Positions 42,013-56,700 of a stretch of DNA of 64,000 bases are shown piece after piece. The stretch is from Neostapfia colusana (lineage: Eukaryota; Streptophyta; Magnoliopsida; Poales; Poaceae): positions 9,278,959 through 9,342,958 of the forward strand of contig JASWHV010000017.1 of NCBI GenBank assembly GCA_030760725.1, read 5' to 3'. The notes beneath the pieces are model-generated. The model saw only the letters and a list, made by a program, of their open reading frames with translations. It was not told where the DNA came from and did no database searches. The position numbers and the translations under genes are program-made. Positions within the stretch are counted from its first letter, which is position 1. The number at the start of each line of letters is the position of its first letter.

Positions 42013-45000
42013 TGACACGACCCCACGGCCTTGTCGAGCCAGGATCATGCTGAGGGGTGCTGCGTTGCACAGCACCGGATAACACACGTCAAAGGTACAA
42101 AGTGGAAGCAAAGTTTTATTACATAAACCAGTTTATGAACATTTTTACAACAAAATAGTCCAGTCCACACTCACGGGTGTAGACTATGCATCGAGTTCAC
42201 GTTCATCCCATGAACGTGTCCCTGCTAGCACGCACACACACTAACACGGCGGTGTGCACGACTCACACTCGACGGGGTTCCCCTCCTGGGGTTCCGTCTC
42301 CTCCTCGGGAGTCCCTTCCTCATAGACCCCTGTAAGAACTTCAAACACAAGCAGTGAGCATGATGGCTCAGCAAGGCTGACCCATCTCTCTTATACATGG
42401 AACTTCTACATGATGATTACAGGGTACATGAGGTAAATAATTGGCAAAGGACTCGCCTAATAATTTGAACCTTACTTTCAATGTTTTAGCAGTAGGATGT
42501 GGAGAACCTTACGCTACGGCAAATGAGAGAGCCGCAATCAAACAAGAAACGCATTTCTCTCATGTACTTTGCCCAAAGTTGAAAAGAACTTTAATTAGCT
42601 CTAAACTACAACAAGACATTAACAAGCAAGGTATATATTTCAAATCAGCAAACTTTTAACATGAATCTAGCCTGTTCTTTCTACGTCTCGGTACAGTGAA
42701 TAAGTGGTACTCACTGACCGCGAGGGACGGCGATTATAATCGATTTACACCTGCAGGGTTACCCGAATAACCCGTCACGCATGCCCGTACTCGATGTTGC
42801 CTACAACAACCATCACGGACGTCGTACGCAACCACCTTTCACCCGTCAGCCAAATATTGAACTGGTCCAATCGTCCCGAGCAATCTCTGCGCGTGCATCC
42901 ACAGTGCCGCCAGCCGATTTACACCTCGATCTCTCAAGCTACCCTCTGAACGACAAGCAATGCCTCAATACCCAGCTACCCGAGTTACATCGGTTTCCCG
43001 GTTCTCATATAGCCGGTAGGTCTTCGGTACTGTTCTAGCTTGTTCAACAGGCCCGCACACGGCTCGGTCCTCAACCGACACAAGCGGAGCTATAGCACCC
43101 AGGCCCCAATGTCCTGCTGCCCTTATTCTTTGCTCGGTCTCATTTTTCTTGCCATGTGTTTCATTTGCTATCTTTACCCGAGTCGAGTGCCTCTAGCCTA
43201 TCCTCGCGAGTAGTTCCAACTACTCGACTTGTACCGAATCCTACACTATCTTGCATTGCAGTAGCTAATGAGGTTTTTAAACCTAATCCCCATTCCCAGG
43301 GTTTTCTTGGCTATGCATTTGGGTTTCAAACAAGACTCTAATGCAAGAATTTATTGAGTGCCCAAAGTAAGTTCTCAAAACTGTAAAAATTTGTAAAAAG
43401 GTTAATGCAAACCAGAGCTTGTCTTGCTGCCCTTGGTCGTAGGCTAGCTGTTCTTCCGGAGTGACAAAGTCTAAGACTTTGGGTTCCTCCTCAACCTTAG
43501 CTACTACATGAGATAACATGTAGATGTATTAATTTAAATGCATTTGGATTGAATTTAAACTTGTGAAGACTATAAGTCTTACTAGACAGACCCACTGATT
43601 CTGAAATTTTTACTGTGGTTTGGTTACAACCTAAATAGAGACATGGCCAAGTTTCATTTGCAGCAAATCTCATTTGAGCTCTCCACAAATAATTATGTAC
43701 TTGACCTTAATTGGAGCTCTTAGGGTGTTATAGGGATTTTCATGGAGCAAGCCATGACTTTCTGAAAACTAGGTTTTTAGAGGGTTCTAATAGAGTTGAT
43801 ATCACTTAATTTGAAGGTTCCTATCTAAAGATATGAGCTAAACAATTTCAGAGAAATTCTGAAAATATTTCTGGACATTTTCTATTTTCTCTGGAACAGT
43901 TTTATTAATCACACCATTAGGTGGATCAAATGAGCTCAAATCGATCTGGAATTTTTATGGTAGCTCAGGGATATTTTGGTGAACATCCTGGAAAAATTTC
44001 AGAATTTTCCTCTAAAGGGTTCTCCAGTTAAAATTCTAACCAGTTTGAATTTTGAAGAATTGATTCTGGAGAAATAAGGATTTTCATGAAGTGAAATTTG
44101 AATTGCTGGAAAGTACTCAGAGATCTGAATCCAACAAAATTTTGTTCACTCGATTTGGAGTTTCCTAGCCAAAGTTACGTGGGTTTGAAGTTTGAACTAA
44201 ATCTGAAAATCGGGAAAAAGTTTAAACCACTGCGCGTGGGACCGGGGGCTACGTGTCAACTTCTCAGCGGTCGACACACGGGGCTACGGAATCCTTCGCG
44301 CACAGCCGCATCCGATCCGGTACCACAGCGAATCCCGGTTTTAAAATATCTGCCGCTGACGCGTGGGACCGGGGGCTTCGTCTACCTCCGGCCTCCCACG
44401 CTCGGCCGCCGCTCCCCTCGCCGGAGTGCTCGCCGGAGGGCTTCTGCCGTGCGCCAAACTCCATGATTTTGGCCTCCTCTGCCTAACTCCATCCGGGGAA
44501 CACGATGCTGGGCTCAGCTCGCCATGAAAATCACCGGCACATAGTCGGCGACGAGTGGCGGCTTCGGAAGAACTTCGGCCATGTCGGCCGGACTTCCTAG
44601 CACCCCAAATGATGGATCTAAAGGCCGTAGAGCATCAGTGGACCCTAGGAAGGACCGACATGAGCTCGAAGCAGCTCGGGAGAGGTCCTAAGTAGGCTCG
44701 CACCGTGCGCCCGATGCTTCCCGCATAACCCGCCGTTAGCAAGCTTCAAAATACGCCATGTACAGAGGTTCTCATGCTAGGTGTTGTGAAGCTAACTTGT
44801 GCGTCACTAAGCCTAGATCGTGTAGGAACAGTTTGAGGGTCTCTAAACAACTGTGGGGTGAGAATTTGGCGGATCCGCACCCGAAGGTCGGTCTGTGGCG
44901 AGTGAAAGGGGAAACAGAAATTCGTCGCCGGTGATCAAACACTCGGGCTGTGGCTCGGGGGTGAGCAGAACCAGTCCCTAACGCGTCCGGGGACGCCTTA

Positions 45001-45824
45001 GCTTGGGCGTAACACCCTCCCGTTTCGGCTGTCCACGGGAGCCCGAAGTGCGGCGGACTTAGGTAACCGAAAAGAACCCTCGGTAGGGGCGAGATCAACT
45101 GAGTTCGGCCAATTTCCAGCAACGGGGAAAGAGAAGGAGATCCTCTCGTACCATTTTGCAGCTTGGAGGGAGTATAGCGGCTGTGATCATGGGCTTTTCT
45201 GATCAACCGAAAGGGTGGCGGCGAGAGCTACGTTTCTTGCGCGAGGGAGCAGAGAAACAGCCGAATGCCTCTCTCGCCGGCTCAGGCTCGAGGATAAGAA
45301 GGCAGGGGCGACGTCGGTCGACGCGCCCAGCCCAAGCAGGAGCTGTCCCGGCGACCAGCTTGGTGGCGCCCTCGGATGAAGCCATGAAGTTTGAATTTGC
45401 TAAACTTAGCTCATGTCAACATCAACCACAAATGGAGTGAAAATTGGTGTGTGAGCTCACAAAAATGTGCTGAGTAATAATATGCCTCCCACTTTAGAAT
45501 TCATGGGATGGAAATAGTTTGAATTTGAATTTGAGTTCAAACCACCCTCTTTCTAGTTATACCCAAAAAGACGTCAAAAGGTTTTGGATTTGGGTAAATT
45601 TTGGCATGAGCCTTCCTAGCAAGGTGTTCAAGTTTTTTTCATATGCTCAGCCCCTAGATGATGCATGTGGGAAATGCCACTTTTGCATTTTGTGAGTTTA
45701 TTCTCTAATGAGCATGCTGATGGTAGTTACTTGCTCTTCAAATGTGTTCATCAAGTTTCTTCAAATGAAGGGTGTGTGTGGTGATGAACACTTTGAACAT
45801 GTGCCAAAAACTTAGGCCCTTACA
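42013..45824 (-). repeat. Complete 5' LTR of element C
   Basis: 3,812 bp. Left tip TGACACGACC is set by the PBS; right tip is TGTAAGGGCC on the minus strand, matching the PPT-adjacent tip at 34671. The landmark order is the same as in LTR A. It lacks the 232 bp present at 33999-34230 in the 3' copy. The right flank is the satellite array. Confidence 0.9.
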
Positions 45825-48800
45825 CGCGGATGGCCATCTGGATCCAAATCGGGAAAGTCGGTATAACTCTCAAACTCGGATCTCGGGCGGCCGGAAGGGG
45901 CCTTGACGAAATACACATCCGGACGGTGCAACTTCATGGTTTTGCATCCGCGGATGGCCATCTGGGTCGAGATAGGAAGGCTCAAGAAAACTCACAAACT
46001 CGGGTCTCGTGCAGCCAGACAGAACCTAGATGGAATACACGTTCGGACGGTGCAACTTGATGGTTTTACATGCGCGGATTGCCATCTGGGTCGAAATTGG
46101 GAAAGTTGGGAAAATTAATGAACTCGGGTCCCGAGATGGTGGACTGGACCTTGACAGAATACACGTTCGGATGGTGCAACAGGATGGTTTTGCATGCACG
46201 GATGGCCATCTTGGTCAAAATCGAGAAAGTTGGTAAATTCGGTAAAACTCACAAACTCGGTCCCGGGAAGCCGGACGCGACCTTGATGGAATACATGTCC
46301 GGATGGTGCAACTTGATGGTTTTGCATGTGCGAATGGACATATAGGTCGTAGACAGAAAAGTTGGGCAAACTCACAAACTGGGGCACCTGGCAGCCGGAC
46401 GGGACCTTTATGAAATACACCTCCGGACGGTGCAACTTGATAGTTTTGCGTGTGCGGATGGCCATCTGGGTCGAAATCGAGAAAGTGGGGAAAGTCAGTA
46501 AAACTCACGAACTCGGGTGTAGGGTGGTTGGACGGGACATTAACAAAATGCACGTCTGGACGCTGCAACTTGATTGTTTTGCATGCGTGGATGGCCATCT
46601 CGGTCAAAATCAGGAAAGTCAGTAAAACAAACTCGAGTTCCAGGAGGCCGGACGGGAACTTGATGTAAGTCATGTCCGTTCAGTGCAACTTGATGGTTTC
46701 GCATGCACGAATGGAGATATGGGTTGAAATTAGGAACGTCGGCCAAACTCACGAACTCGGGTCCCGGGTGGCCGAACGGGACCTTGACGTAATAAACGTC
46801 TGGATGGTGTAACTTGAGTGTTTTGTATGCGCGGATGGCCATCTGGATCAAAACCGGGAAAGTCGGTATAACTCTCAAACTCGGGTCTCGGATGGCCGGA
46901 CAAAGCCTTGACGAAAAACACATCCGGGCGGTGCAACTTCATGGTTTTGCATCCACGGATGGCCATATGGGTTGAGATAGGAAGGCTCGGGAAAACTCAC
47001 AAACTCGGGTCTTGGTTGGCCGGACAGGACCTAGATGGAATACACGTTCGGACAATGCAACTTAGTGGTTTTACATGAGCGCATGGCCATCTGGGTTCAA
47101 TTTGGGAAAGTTGGGAAAATTAATGAACTCGGGTCCCATGACGGCGGACTGGACCTAGATGGAATACACGTTCGGATGGTGCAACAGGATGATTTTGCAT
47201 GCGCGAATGGCCATCTGGGTCAAAATCGAGAAAGTCAGTAAATTCGGTTAAACTCACAAACTCTGTCCCGGGAAGCCGGACGCGACCTTGATGGTTTTGC
47301 ATGTGCGGATGGCCATCTAGGTCATAGACAGAAAATTTGGGAAAACTCACAAACTAGGGCGCCGGGCAGCCGGTGGGGACCTTTACAGAATACACCTCCG
47401 GACGGTGCAACTTGATGGTTTTGCGTGTGCGGATGGCCATCTGAGTCAAAATCGGGAAAGTGGGGAAAGTCCGTAAACTCACGAACTCGGGTCCAGGGTG
47501 GTTGGACGGCACTTTAACAAAATGCACGTCTGGACACTGCAACTTGATTGTTTTACATGTGTGGATGGCGATCTAGGTCAAAATCAGGAAAGTCAGTAAA
47601 ACAAACTCGAGTCCTGGGAGGTCGGACGGGGACCTTGATGTAAGTCACGTCCGTTCAGTGCAACTTGATGGTTTCGCATGCACGGATGGCAATCTGGGAT
47701 GAAATTAGGAACGTCGGCCAAACTCACGAACTCGGGCCCCGGGTGGCCGAATGGGACCTTGATGGAATAAATGTCCGGATGGTGTAACTTGAGTGTTTGT
47801 ATGCGCGGATGGCCATCTGGATCCTAACCCGGGAACTCGGTATAACTCTTAATCTCGGGTCTCGGGCAGCCGGACGTGGCCTTGACGAAATACACATCAG
47901 GATGGTGCAACTTCATGGTTTTGCATCCGCGGATGGCCATCTGGGTCGAGATAGGAAGGCTTGGGAGAACTCACAAACTCGGGTCTCGGGCAATCAGATA
48001 GGACCTAGATAGATTACACGTTTGGACGGTGCAACTTGATGGTTTTACATGCGCGGATGGCCATCTGGGTCAAAATTGAGAAAGTTAGGAAAATTAATGA
48101 ACTCGGTTCCCGAGACGGCAGACTGGACCTTGACGAAATACACGTTCGGATGGTGCAACAGGATGGTTTTGCATGCACGGATGGCCATCTGGGTCAAAAT
48201 CGAGAAAGTCGGTAAATTCGGTAAAACTCACAAACTCTGTCCCGGGAAGCCGGACGCAACCTTGACGAAATACATGCCCGGATGGTGCAACTTGATAGTT
48301 TTGCATGGGCAGATGGCCATCTAGGTCGTAGACAGAAAAGTTGGGAAAACTCACAAACTGGGCAGCCGGACGGGACCTTTACGGAATACACCTCCGGACG
48401 GTGCATCTTGATGGTTTTCCGTGGCGGATGGCCATCTGGGTCGAAATCGAGAAAGTGGGGAAGTCAGTGAAACTCACGAACTCAGGTCCAGGGTGGTTGG
48501 ACAGGACATTAACAGAATGCACGTGTGGACGCTGCAACTTGATTGTTTTGCATGCGCAGATGGCAGTCTGGGTGAAAATTAGGAAAGTCAGTAAAACAAA
48601 CTCGAGTCCCGGGAGGCCGGACGGGACCTTAATGTAAGTCATGTCCGTTAAGTGAAACTCGATGGTTTCGCATGCAGGAATGGCGATCTGGGTTGAAATG
48701 AGGAACGTCGGCCAAACTCACGAACTCGGGTCCCAGGTGGCCGAACGGGACCTTGACGGAATAAACGTCCGGATTGTGTAATTTGAGTGTTTTGTATGCG

Positions 48801-51800
48801 CGGATGGCCATCTGGATCCAAACCGGGAAAGTCGGTATAACTCTCAAACTCGGGTCTCGGGCGGCCGGATGGGGCCTTGACGAAATACGCATCCGGACGG
48901 TGCAACTTCATGGTTTTACATCCGCGGATGGCCATCTAGGTCGAGATAGGAAGGCTAGCAAAAACTCACAAACTCGGGTCTCGGGCGGCCGGACAGGACC
49001 TAGATAGAATACACGTTCAGACGGTGCAACTTGATGTTTTTACATGCGCGGATGGCCATCTGGGTCGAAATTGAGAAAGTTGGGAAAATTAATGAACTCG
49101 GGTCCTGGGACAGCGGACTAGACCTTGACGGAATACACGTTCAGATGGTGCAACAGTATGGTTTTGCATGCGCGGTTGCCATTTGGGTCAAAATCGAGAA
49201 AGTCGGTAAATTCGGTAAAACTCACAAACTCTGTCCTAGGAAGCCGGACGCAACCTTGATGGTTTTGCATGTGCGGATGGACATCTAGGTCGTAGATAGA
49301 AAAGTTGGGAAAAACTCACAAACTGGGGCGTCGGGCAGCCGGACGTCACCTTTATGGAATACACCTCCGGACGGTGCAACTTGATGGTTTTGCGTGTGTT
49401 GATGGCCATCTGGGTCGAAATCGGGAAAGTGGGGAAAGTTAGTAAAACTCACAAACTCGGGTCCAGGGTGGTTGGATGGTACATTAACAAAATGCACGTC
49501 TGGACGCTGCAACTTGATTGTTTTGCATGCGCGGATGGCCATCTGGGTCAAAATCAGGAAAGTCAGTAAAACAAACTCAAGTTCCGGGAGGCTGGACGGA
49601 GACCTTGATATAAGTCACGTCCGTTCAGTGCAACTTGATGGTTTCACAAGCACGGATGGCGATCTGGGTTGAAATTAGGAACGTCGGCCAAACTCACAAA
49701 CTCGGGTCCTTGGTGGCTGAACAGGACCTTGACGGAATAAACGTTCGGATTGTGTAACTTGAGTGTTTTGTATGCGCGGATGGCCATCTGGATCCAAACC
49801 GGAAAAGTCGATATAACTCTCAAACTCGGGTCTCGGGCGGCCGGATGGGGCCTTGACGAAATACGCATCCGGACGATGCAACTTCATGGTTTTACATCCG
49901 CGGATGGCCATCTGGGTTGAGATAGGAAGGCTAGCGAAAACTCACAAACTCGGGTCTCGGGCGACCAGACAGGACCTAGATGGAATACACGTTCGAACGG
50001 TGCAACTTGATGATTTTACATGCGTGGATGGCCATCTGGGTCGAAATTGGGAAAGTTGGGAAAATTAATGAACTCGGGTCCCGTGACGGTGGAATGGACC
50101 TTGACGGTATACACGTTCGGATAGTGCAACAAGATGGTTTTGCATGCGTGGATGGCCATCTAGGTCAGAATCGAGAAAGTCGGTAAATTCGGTAAAACTC
50201 ACGAACTCTGTCCTGGGAAGCCGGACGCGACCTTGATAGTTTTGCATGTGCGGATGGCCATCTAGGTCATAGACAGAAAATTTGGGAAAACTCACAAACT
50301 GGGGCGCCGGACAGCCGGACGGGACCGTTACAGAATACACCTCTACAGGGTGCAACTTGATGGTTTTGTGTGTGCGGATGGCCATCTGGGTCGAAATCGA
50401 GAAAGTGGGGAAAGTCGGTAAACTCACGAACTTGGGTCCAGGGTGGTTGGACGGGACTTTAACAAAATGCACGTCTGGACACTGCAACTTGATTGTTTTA
50501 CATGCGTGGATGGCCATCTACATCAAAATCAGGAAAGTTAGTAAAACAAACTCGAGTCCCGGGAGGCCGGACGGGGACCTTGATGTAAGTCACGTCCGTT
50601 TAGTGCAACTTGATGGTTTCACATGCACGGATGGTGATCTGGGATGAAATTGGGAACGTCGGCCAAACTCACGAACTCGGGTCCCGGGTGGCCGAATGGG
50701 ACCTTGATGGAATAAACGTCCGGATGGTGTAACTTGAGTGTTTTGTATGCGTGGATGGCCATCTGGATCCAAACCGGGGATGTCGGTATAACTGTCAAAC
50801 TCGGGTCTCGGGCGGCCGGACGTGGCCTTGACGAAATACACATCCGGATGGTGCAACTTCATGGTTTTGCATCCTCGGATGGCCATCTAGGTCGAGATAG
50901 GAAGGCTAGGGAAAACTCACAAACTCGGGTCTCGGGCGGCCGGATAGGACCTAGATAGAATACACGTTCGGACGGTGCAACTTGATGGTTTTACATGCGC
51001 AGATGGCCATCTGGGTTGAAATTAAGAAAGTTGGGAAAATTAATGAACTCGGTTCCCCGGACGGCGGGCTGGACCTTGATGGAATACACGTTCGGATGGT
51101 GCAACAGGATGGTTTTGCTTGCGCGGATGGCCATCTGGATCAAAATCGAGAAAGTCGGTAAATTCGGTAAAACTCACAAACTCTGTCCCGGGAAGCCGGA
51201 CGCGACCTTGACGGAATACATGTCTGGATGGTGCAACTTGATAGCTTTTCATGTGCATATGGCCATCTAGGACATAGATAGAAATGTTGGGAAAACTCAC
51301 AAACTAGGGCGCCGGGCAGCCGGACGGGACCTTTATGGAATACACCACTGGACGGTGCAACTTGATGTTTTGCGTGGCGGATGGCCATCTGGGTCGAAAT
51401 CGAGAAAGTGGGGAAAGTCAGTAAAACTCACGAACTCAGGTCCAGGGTGGTTGGACCGGACATTAACAGAATGCACGTGTGGATGCTACAACTTGATTGT
51501 TTTGCATGCGCGGATGGCCATCTGGGTCAAAATCAGGAAAGTCAGTAAAACAAACTAGACCTTGACGGAATACACGTTCGGATGGTGCAACAGAATGGTT
51601 TTGCATGCGCGGATGGCCGTCTGGGTCAAAATCGAGAAAGTCGGTAAATTCGGTAAAACTCAAAAACTCTGTCCCGGGAAGCCGGACGCGACCTTGACGG
51701 AATACATGTCCGGATGGTGCAACTTGATGGTTTTGCATGTGCGGATGGCCATCTAGGTTGTAGACAGAAAAGTTGGGAAAACTCACAAACTGGGCAGCCG

Positions 51801-53772
51801 GACGGGACCTTTACGGAATACACCTCCGGACGGTGCAACATGATGGTTTTGCGTGTGCGGATGGCCATCTGGGTCGAATTCGGGAAAGTGGGGAAAGTCA
51901 GTAAAACTCACGAACTCGGGTCCAGGGTGGTTGGACGGGACATTAACAAAATGCACATCTAGACGCTGCAACTTGATTGTTTTGCATGCGCGGATGGCCA
52001 TCTGGGTCAAAATAAGGAAAGGCAGTAAAACAAACTCGAGTCCCGGGAGGCCGGACGGGGACCTTGATGTAAGTCACGTCCGTTCAGTGCAACTTGATGG
52101 TTTCGCATGCACGAATGGTGATCTGGGTTGAAATTAGGAACGTCGGCCAAACTCACGAACTTGGGTCCCGGGTGGCCGAACGAGACCTTGACGGAAAAAA
52201 CGTTCGGATGGTGTAACTTGAGTGTTTTGCATGCGCGGATGGCCATCTGGATCCAAACCGGGAAAGTCGTTATAACTCTCAAACTCGGGTCTCAGGCGGT
52301 CGGACGGGGCCTTGACGAAATACACATCCGGACGATGCAACTTCATGGTTTTGCATCCGCTGATGGCCATCTGGGTCGAGATAGGAAGGCTCGGGAAAAC
52401 TCACAAACTCGGGTCTCGGGCGGCCGGACAGGACCTAGATGGAATACACGTTCGGATGGTGCAACTCGAAGGTTTTACATGCACGGATGGCCATTTGGGT
52501 CAAAATTGTGAAAGTTGGGAAAATTAATGAACTCGGGCTCCGGGACGGCGGACTGGACCTTGACGGAATACACGTTCGGATGGTGTAACATGATGGTTTT
52601 GCATGCGCGGGTGGCCATCTGGGTCAAAATCGAGAAAGTCAGTAAATTCGGTAAAACTCAAAAACTCTGTCCCGGGAAGCCGGACGCGACCTTGACGGAA
52701 TACATGTCCGGATGGTGCAACTTGATGGTTTTGCATGTGTGGATGGCCATCTAGGTTGTAGACAGAAAAGTTGGAAAAACTCACAAACTGGGCAGCCGGA
52801 CGGGACCTTTACGGAATACACCTCCGGACGGTGCAACATGATGGTTTTGCATGTGCGGATGGCCATCTGGGTCGAATTCGGGAAAGTGGGGAAAGTCAGT
52901 AAAACTCACGAACTCGGTTCCTGGGTGGTTGGACGGGACATTAACAAAATGCACATCTAGACGCTGCAACTTGATTGTTTTGCATGCGCGGATGGCCATC
53001 TGGGTCAAAATAAGGAAAGGCAGTAAAACGAACTCGAGTCCCGGGAGGCCGGACAGGGACCTTGATGTAAGTCACATCCGTTCAGTGCAACTTGATGGTT
53101 TCGCATGCACGATTGGTGATCTGGGTTGAAATTAGGAACGTCGGCCAAACTCACGAACTCGGGTCCCGGGTGGCCGAACGAGACCTTGACGGAAAAAACG
53201 TTCGGATGGTGTAACTTGAGTGTTTTGCATGCGCGGATGGCCATCTGGATCCAAACCGGGAAAGTCGTTATAACTCTCAAACTCGGGTCTCAGGCGGCCG
53301 GACGGGGCCTTGATGAAATACACATACGGACGATGCAACTTCATGGTTTTGCATCAGCGGATGGCCATCTGGGTCGAGATAGGAAGGCTCGGGAAAACTC
53401 ACAAACTCGGGTCTCGGGCGGCCGGACAGGACCTAGATGGAATACACATTCGGACGGTGCAACTTGAAGGTTTTACATGCGCGGATGGCCATTTGGGTCG
53501 AAATTGGGAAAGTTGGGAAAATTAATGAACTCGGGCCCCAGGACGGCGGACTGGACCTTGACGGAATACACGTTCGGATGGTGCAACATGATGGTTTTGC
53601 ATGCGCAGATGGCCATCTGGGTCAAAATCGAGAAAGTCAGTAAATTCGGTAAAACTCACAAACTCTGTCCCAGGAAGCCGGACGTGACCTTGATGGTTTT
53701 GCATGTGCGGATGGCCATCTAGGTCATCGACAGAAAAGTTGGGAAAACTCACAAACTGGGGCGCCGGGCAGC
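45825..53772. repeat. Higher-order satellite array, left block
   Basis: About 7.9 kb of tandem monomers of roughly 120-133 bp. Each contains a GGATGGCCATCTGG-like core, a CTCACAAACTCGGGTC-like core, a GCCGGACGGGACCTTGACGG-like core and GGTGCAACTTGATGG. Monomer steps measured on the GTGCA anchor from 45926: 124, 124, 132, 124, 133, 120, 124, 124. Eight monomer types repeat in order, giving a higher-order unit. The type-1 monomer (GGATGGCCATCTGGATCC) starts at 45828, 46833, 47807, 48802, 49778, 50753, 52237 and 53235. Translations on both strands stay open for 60-150 codons only because the monomer has few stops; I do not call proteins. Confidence 0.93.
53768..53772. repeat. Target-site duplication of solo LTR F, left copy (GCAGC)
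   Basis: Identical to 57197-57201. Confidence 0.92.
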
Positions 53773-56700
53773 TGTCACACCCGGTTTTTCCGAAGAACAA
53801 CCAAGTGAACATCACATGTATGCCAGGATCATTTTCTCATACATGTGATGACAAATAGTGAAGCATCATTTATTACAAGCCAGGTGTCGAATATAAGTAA
53901 GTCTTACATAGTAAATGTCTCGATGGACAATAATAAGTTCATCACAAGTAAATAAACTAGCAGCGGAATATTATTCTTTAGGGCTCCATCACAGGCGTTG
54001 CCCGGGGTCTTCATGAACCTAAAAACCTTCCTCGGGTCCAAAATCTTGGTCATTATACACCACCTCATTATCTTGACCTGAGCAGCAATATAAACCAACA
54101 AATATGCAAGGTTGAGTACCAATGGTACTCAGCAAGTGTGGGAAAATTTTATCATGCATGGCTAGAACAAGGAGAGGTTGAACTCATGGTTAACGCACTA
54201 CGCAATTAATACCTATCACCTTAGCTTATTAAGCACTTACATTACTACACAGGTGAAATGGTCCCAATCTCCCATCCCGTCATCATAATCCAATAACCAT
54301 AACATCATTTCCAATGTTAAGCTCCCCGCTTAACTTCCAAAACCATCAATCCCCTAATCATGAATAAGTCCAGGCCGCTCTTGACCGTGAGCACGGCTGT
54401 CAAGACAGTTTTGACTCTGCAGAGTTTGTACCACTGTACCCACATGTAGTGATTTCATCCCCCGTTGCCGGGTGGACTAAAAGAACCTCCATTATGCCAG
54501 TGGCTACGAACCACATTCACACTTCCCAGGTGTGTAGCCAGGAGATCACTACGAAGCCTTTACAAAGGGATTCCCGACGAGCGTGGGCCCACTGAGGTTT
54601 CACCCCTAACAGCATACAAGAGGCTCCAACCCCGCTGCAGTGGCCCCCTCTTGAGCCTTGCGGTTCATATGGTAGTCCAGCTGACACCTACTCCCCGCAC
54701 CATCCAACACACCCATACTACGCCGGGGATACACCTAATTAATTGGCCAAGCTGCCCCATCTCAGCATGTGGTTGGCACTGTAAAGTCGGGTTACATGCT
54801 CCATGAACCGGTCCTTAGGATCCAGGCAAGTACTAAACACAAACCCAAGTCTCGTGCACCCAGCACACAACCAAAACATCCAACTTGCCTTGATCCCTAC
54901 CTCTACATAACTCACAATGTCTCATTCAAGAGTATGGTAATATAAACTGATGATCTCATGTCCCAAATATTCCATTCTAAGCATGGCTAAGCATATGCAT
55001 GGAAATAAATGACATGGTAAAATAAATCCCAACCCAAGCTACAAGGAAACAAGGTAATGCAATTCTAGGGAAACTTTCCTAGCATGGGTTTCATATTTCA
55101 TTTGACAATGCAAATAATTCTATCTACACATCCTAGCATAGGATCAAAGTGGTCAAGGACACTTGCCTCCTTCTTGCTGCTCTTGAAATGGGTAGTCCTG
55201 ATCTTGGAAAGGGATAACTTGCTCTTGAACAGGTTCTACTTCATACCATCACACATAGCAAAAGAAAAACAACAATCATAAGACATAGTTCACGCTTCTT
55301 ACTTCATACAAACCACACATTCACATTTATAAAAGTTCTTTACCATTATATGTGTTGTGGTTACTTTATGTGTGTTGAGTTGTGGCTTGCATGCACTTTT
55401 AACCATGTGTATATGATTCCTACTTTTATGTTCACATTTATACTTACATACTATTTATATGGGTTTCCAATAAATTTCTTATATTCAACTACTACACCTT
55501 TTCACTACCAAGTGTGTATGAAAAGTATTTTTCTTCCCCATATGTGCCTTCATAATTTCTACCAACCCTAAACGGAACTCTTTGGATTTTTAAAACTCCA
55601 TTTATCATTTACTATTGCTATATTCTCAGATTTATATTCCTATGCATAATTGTGTATTTTATTATGAAATTAGTAATACACATCATCTAAACAGTATAGG
55701 TTCTGGTCCTAAATAATTTTAATAACATATTTTAACCTTGGCCTCTGATGTAAACTATTTCATAATTATTTTCCCTATTTTTCTATAACTATTCTTTACT
55801 TAAAAATGTGTCCCTATACTAATAAATGTGATTAATAAATGAAACAGATTCATTTCAGCCCAAAATATATTTTTATCTCACTCCAAAGTTTTCTAAGTAC
55901 TGAGAAAGTTTTTAATTAATTTTGACAATTATGTTTGTCCCACTTTTTAATTTTTAAACACTAGTTACATATTCAATTTTCTAAATTAAATACTAAACAG
56001 GGCTAAAATAATGAACTCACCCCATTACAGGGTCTATAATATTATTTTCATAATTTCCAGGGGTCTAGCTACACTTATCAGAGGTGTTTTTCCTAATTTT
56101 TATTAAATCCAGGGGCTAAAACTGATTTTTAAATGAATTTACATGATTTTCTGGAGTTCCAGGGGCTAGATCAGAAGTTTCCGGGGCTAGCTCTTATTTC
56201 CCGAGAACCCCAGGGGGCAGCACGTAAGAATTCCAGTCTTTATAACGCGGGGCTGACGTGGACCGTCCGATTTTAAACCGACGGCTGAGATTATAACATC
56301 GAACCGGTACGCGGGGTTTTAAAGTCTACCGTGCGATTTAAAATAAACGACGCACAAGCGGCCACGTCGCTCTGATCGAGCGCGGGCGGCGCTGCCGGCG
56401 GCGCACGGCGGCGGGAAGCGGCGATCTCGCCGGAAAGTTTCGGATCCGCGAGAATTCTGCCTAGAACTGTGATATTATGGCATAGATCGGTAGAGGGGAG
56501 GTCAGGGATCTCACCTCGGGGGTTTTCTCGAGCTCGGGGGTCCTGGAAAGTGATCGGCGGCGAGGTCCGAGGCAAAACCACGGCGAAGCTCGTCGGCGCT
56601 GTGTTTACACCGTAATTCTCCGAGTTTTCTGCACCTGCAACGCTCCCCGGAGGCAGTGGATCAAGACCAGCGAGTTAGATCAAAGTTTCCGAGCTTAGAT

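Larger units (their letters stand above)
33676..45824 (-). mobile_element. Tekay-like Ty3/gypsy chromovirus 'C' with extra ORF before gag
   Basis: Minus strand order: complete 5' LTR (42013-45824), PBS, leader, extra ORF (39550-40524), gag, protease, RT, RNase H, integrase with chromodomain, PPT, partial 3' LTR. All pol domains are present but broken by about two nonsense codons and several small indels. The right flank is the satellite array (CGCGG next to the LTR); the left flank has been replaced by element E, so a TSD cannot be checked. The clade is assigned from the integrase C-terminus, the chromodomain and LTR length. Confidence 0.88.

Noticed and set aside
45828..53800. Dozens of open frames on both strands of the satellite, with repeated DPDGHPRMQNHQVAP-like text
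   Set aside because: The periodic peptides are just the translated monomer. Frames break every one to three monomers because steps vary between 120 and 133 bp, and no start or promoter is conserved.
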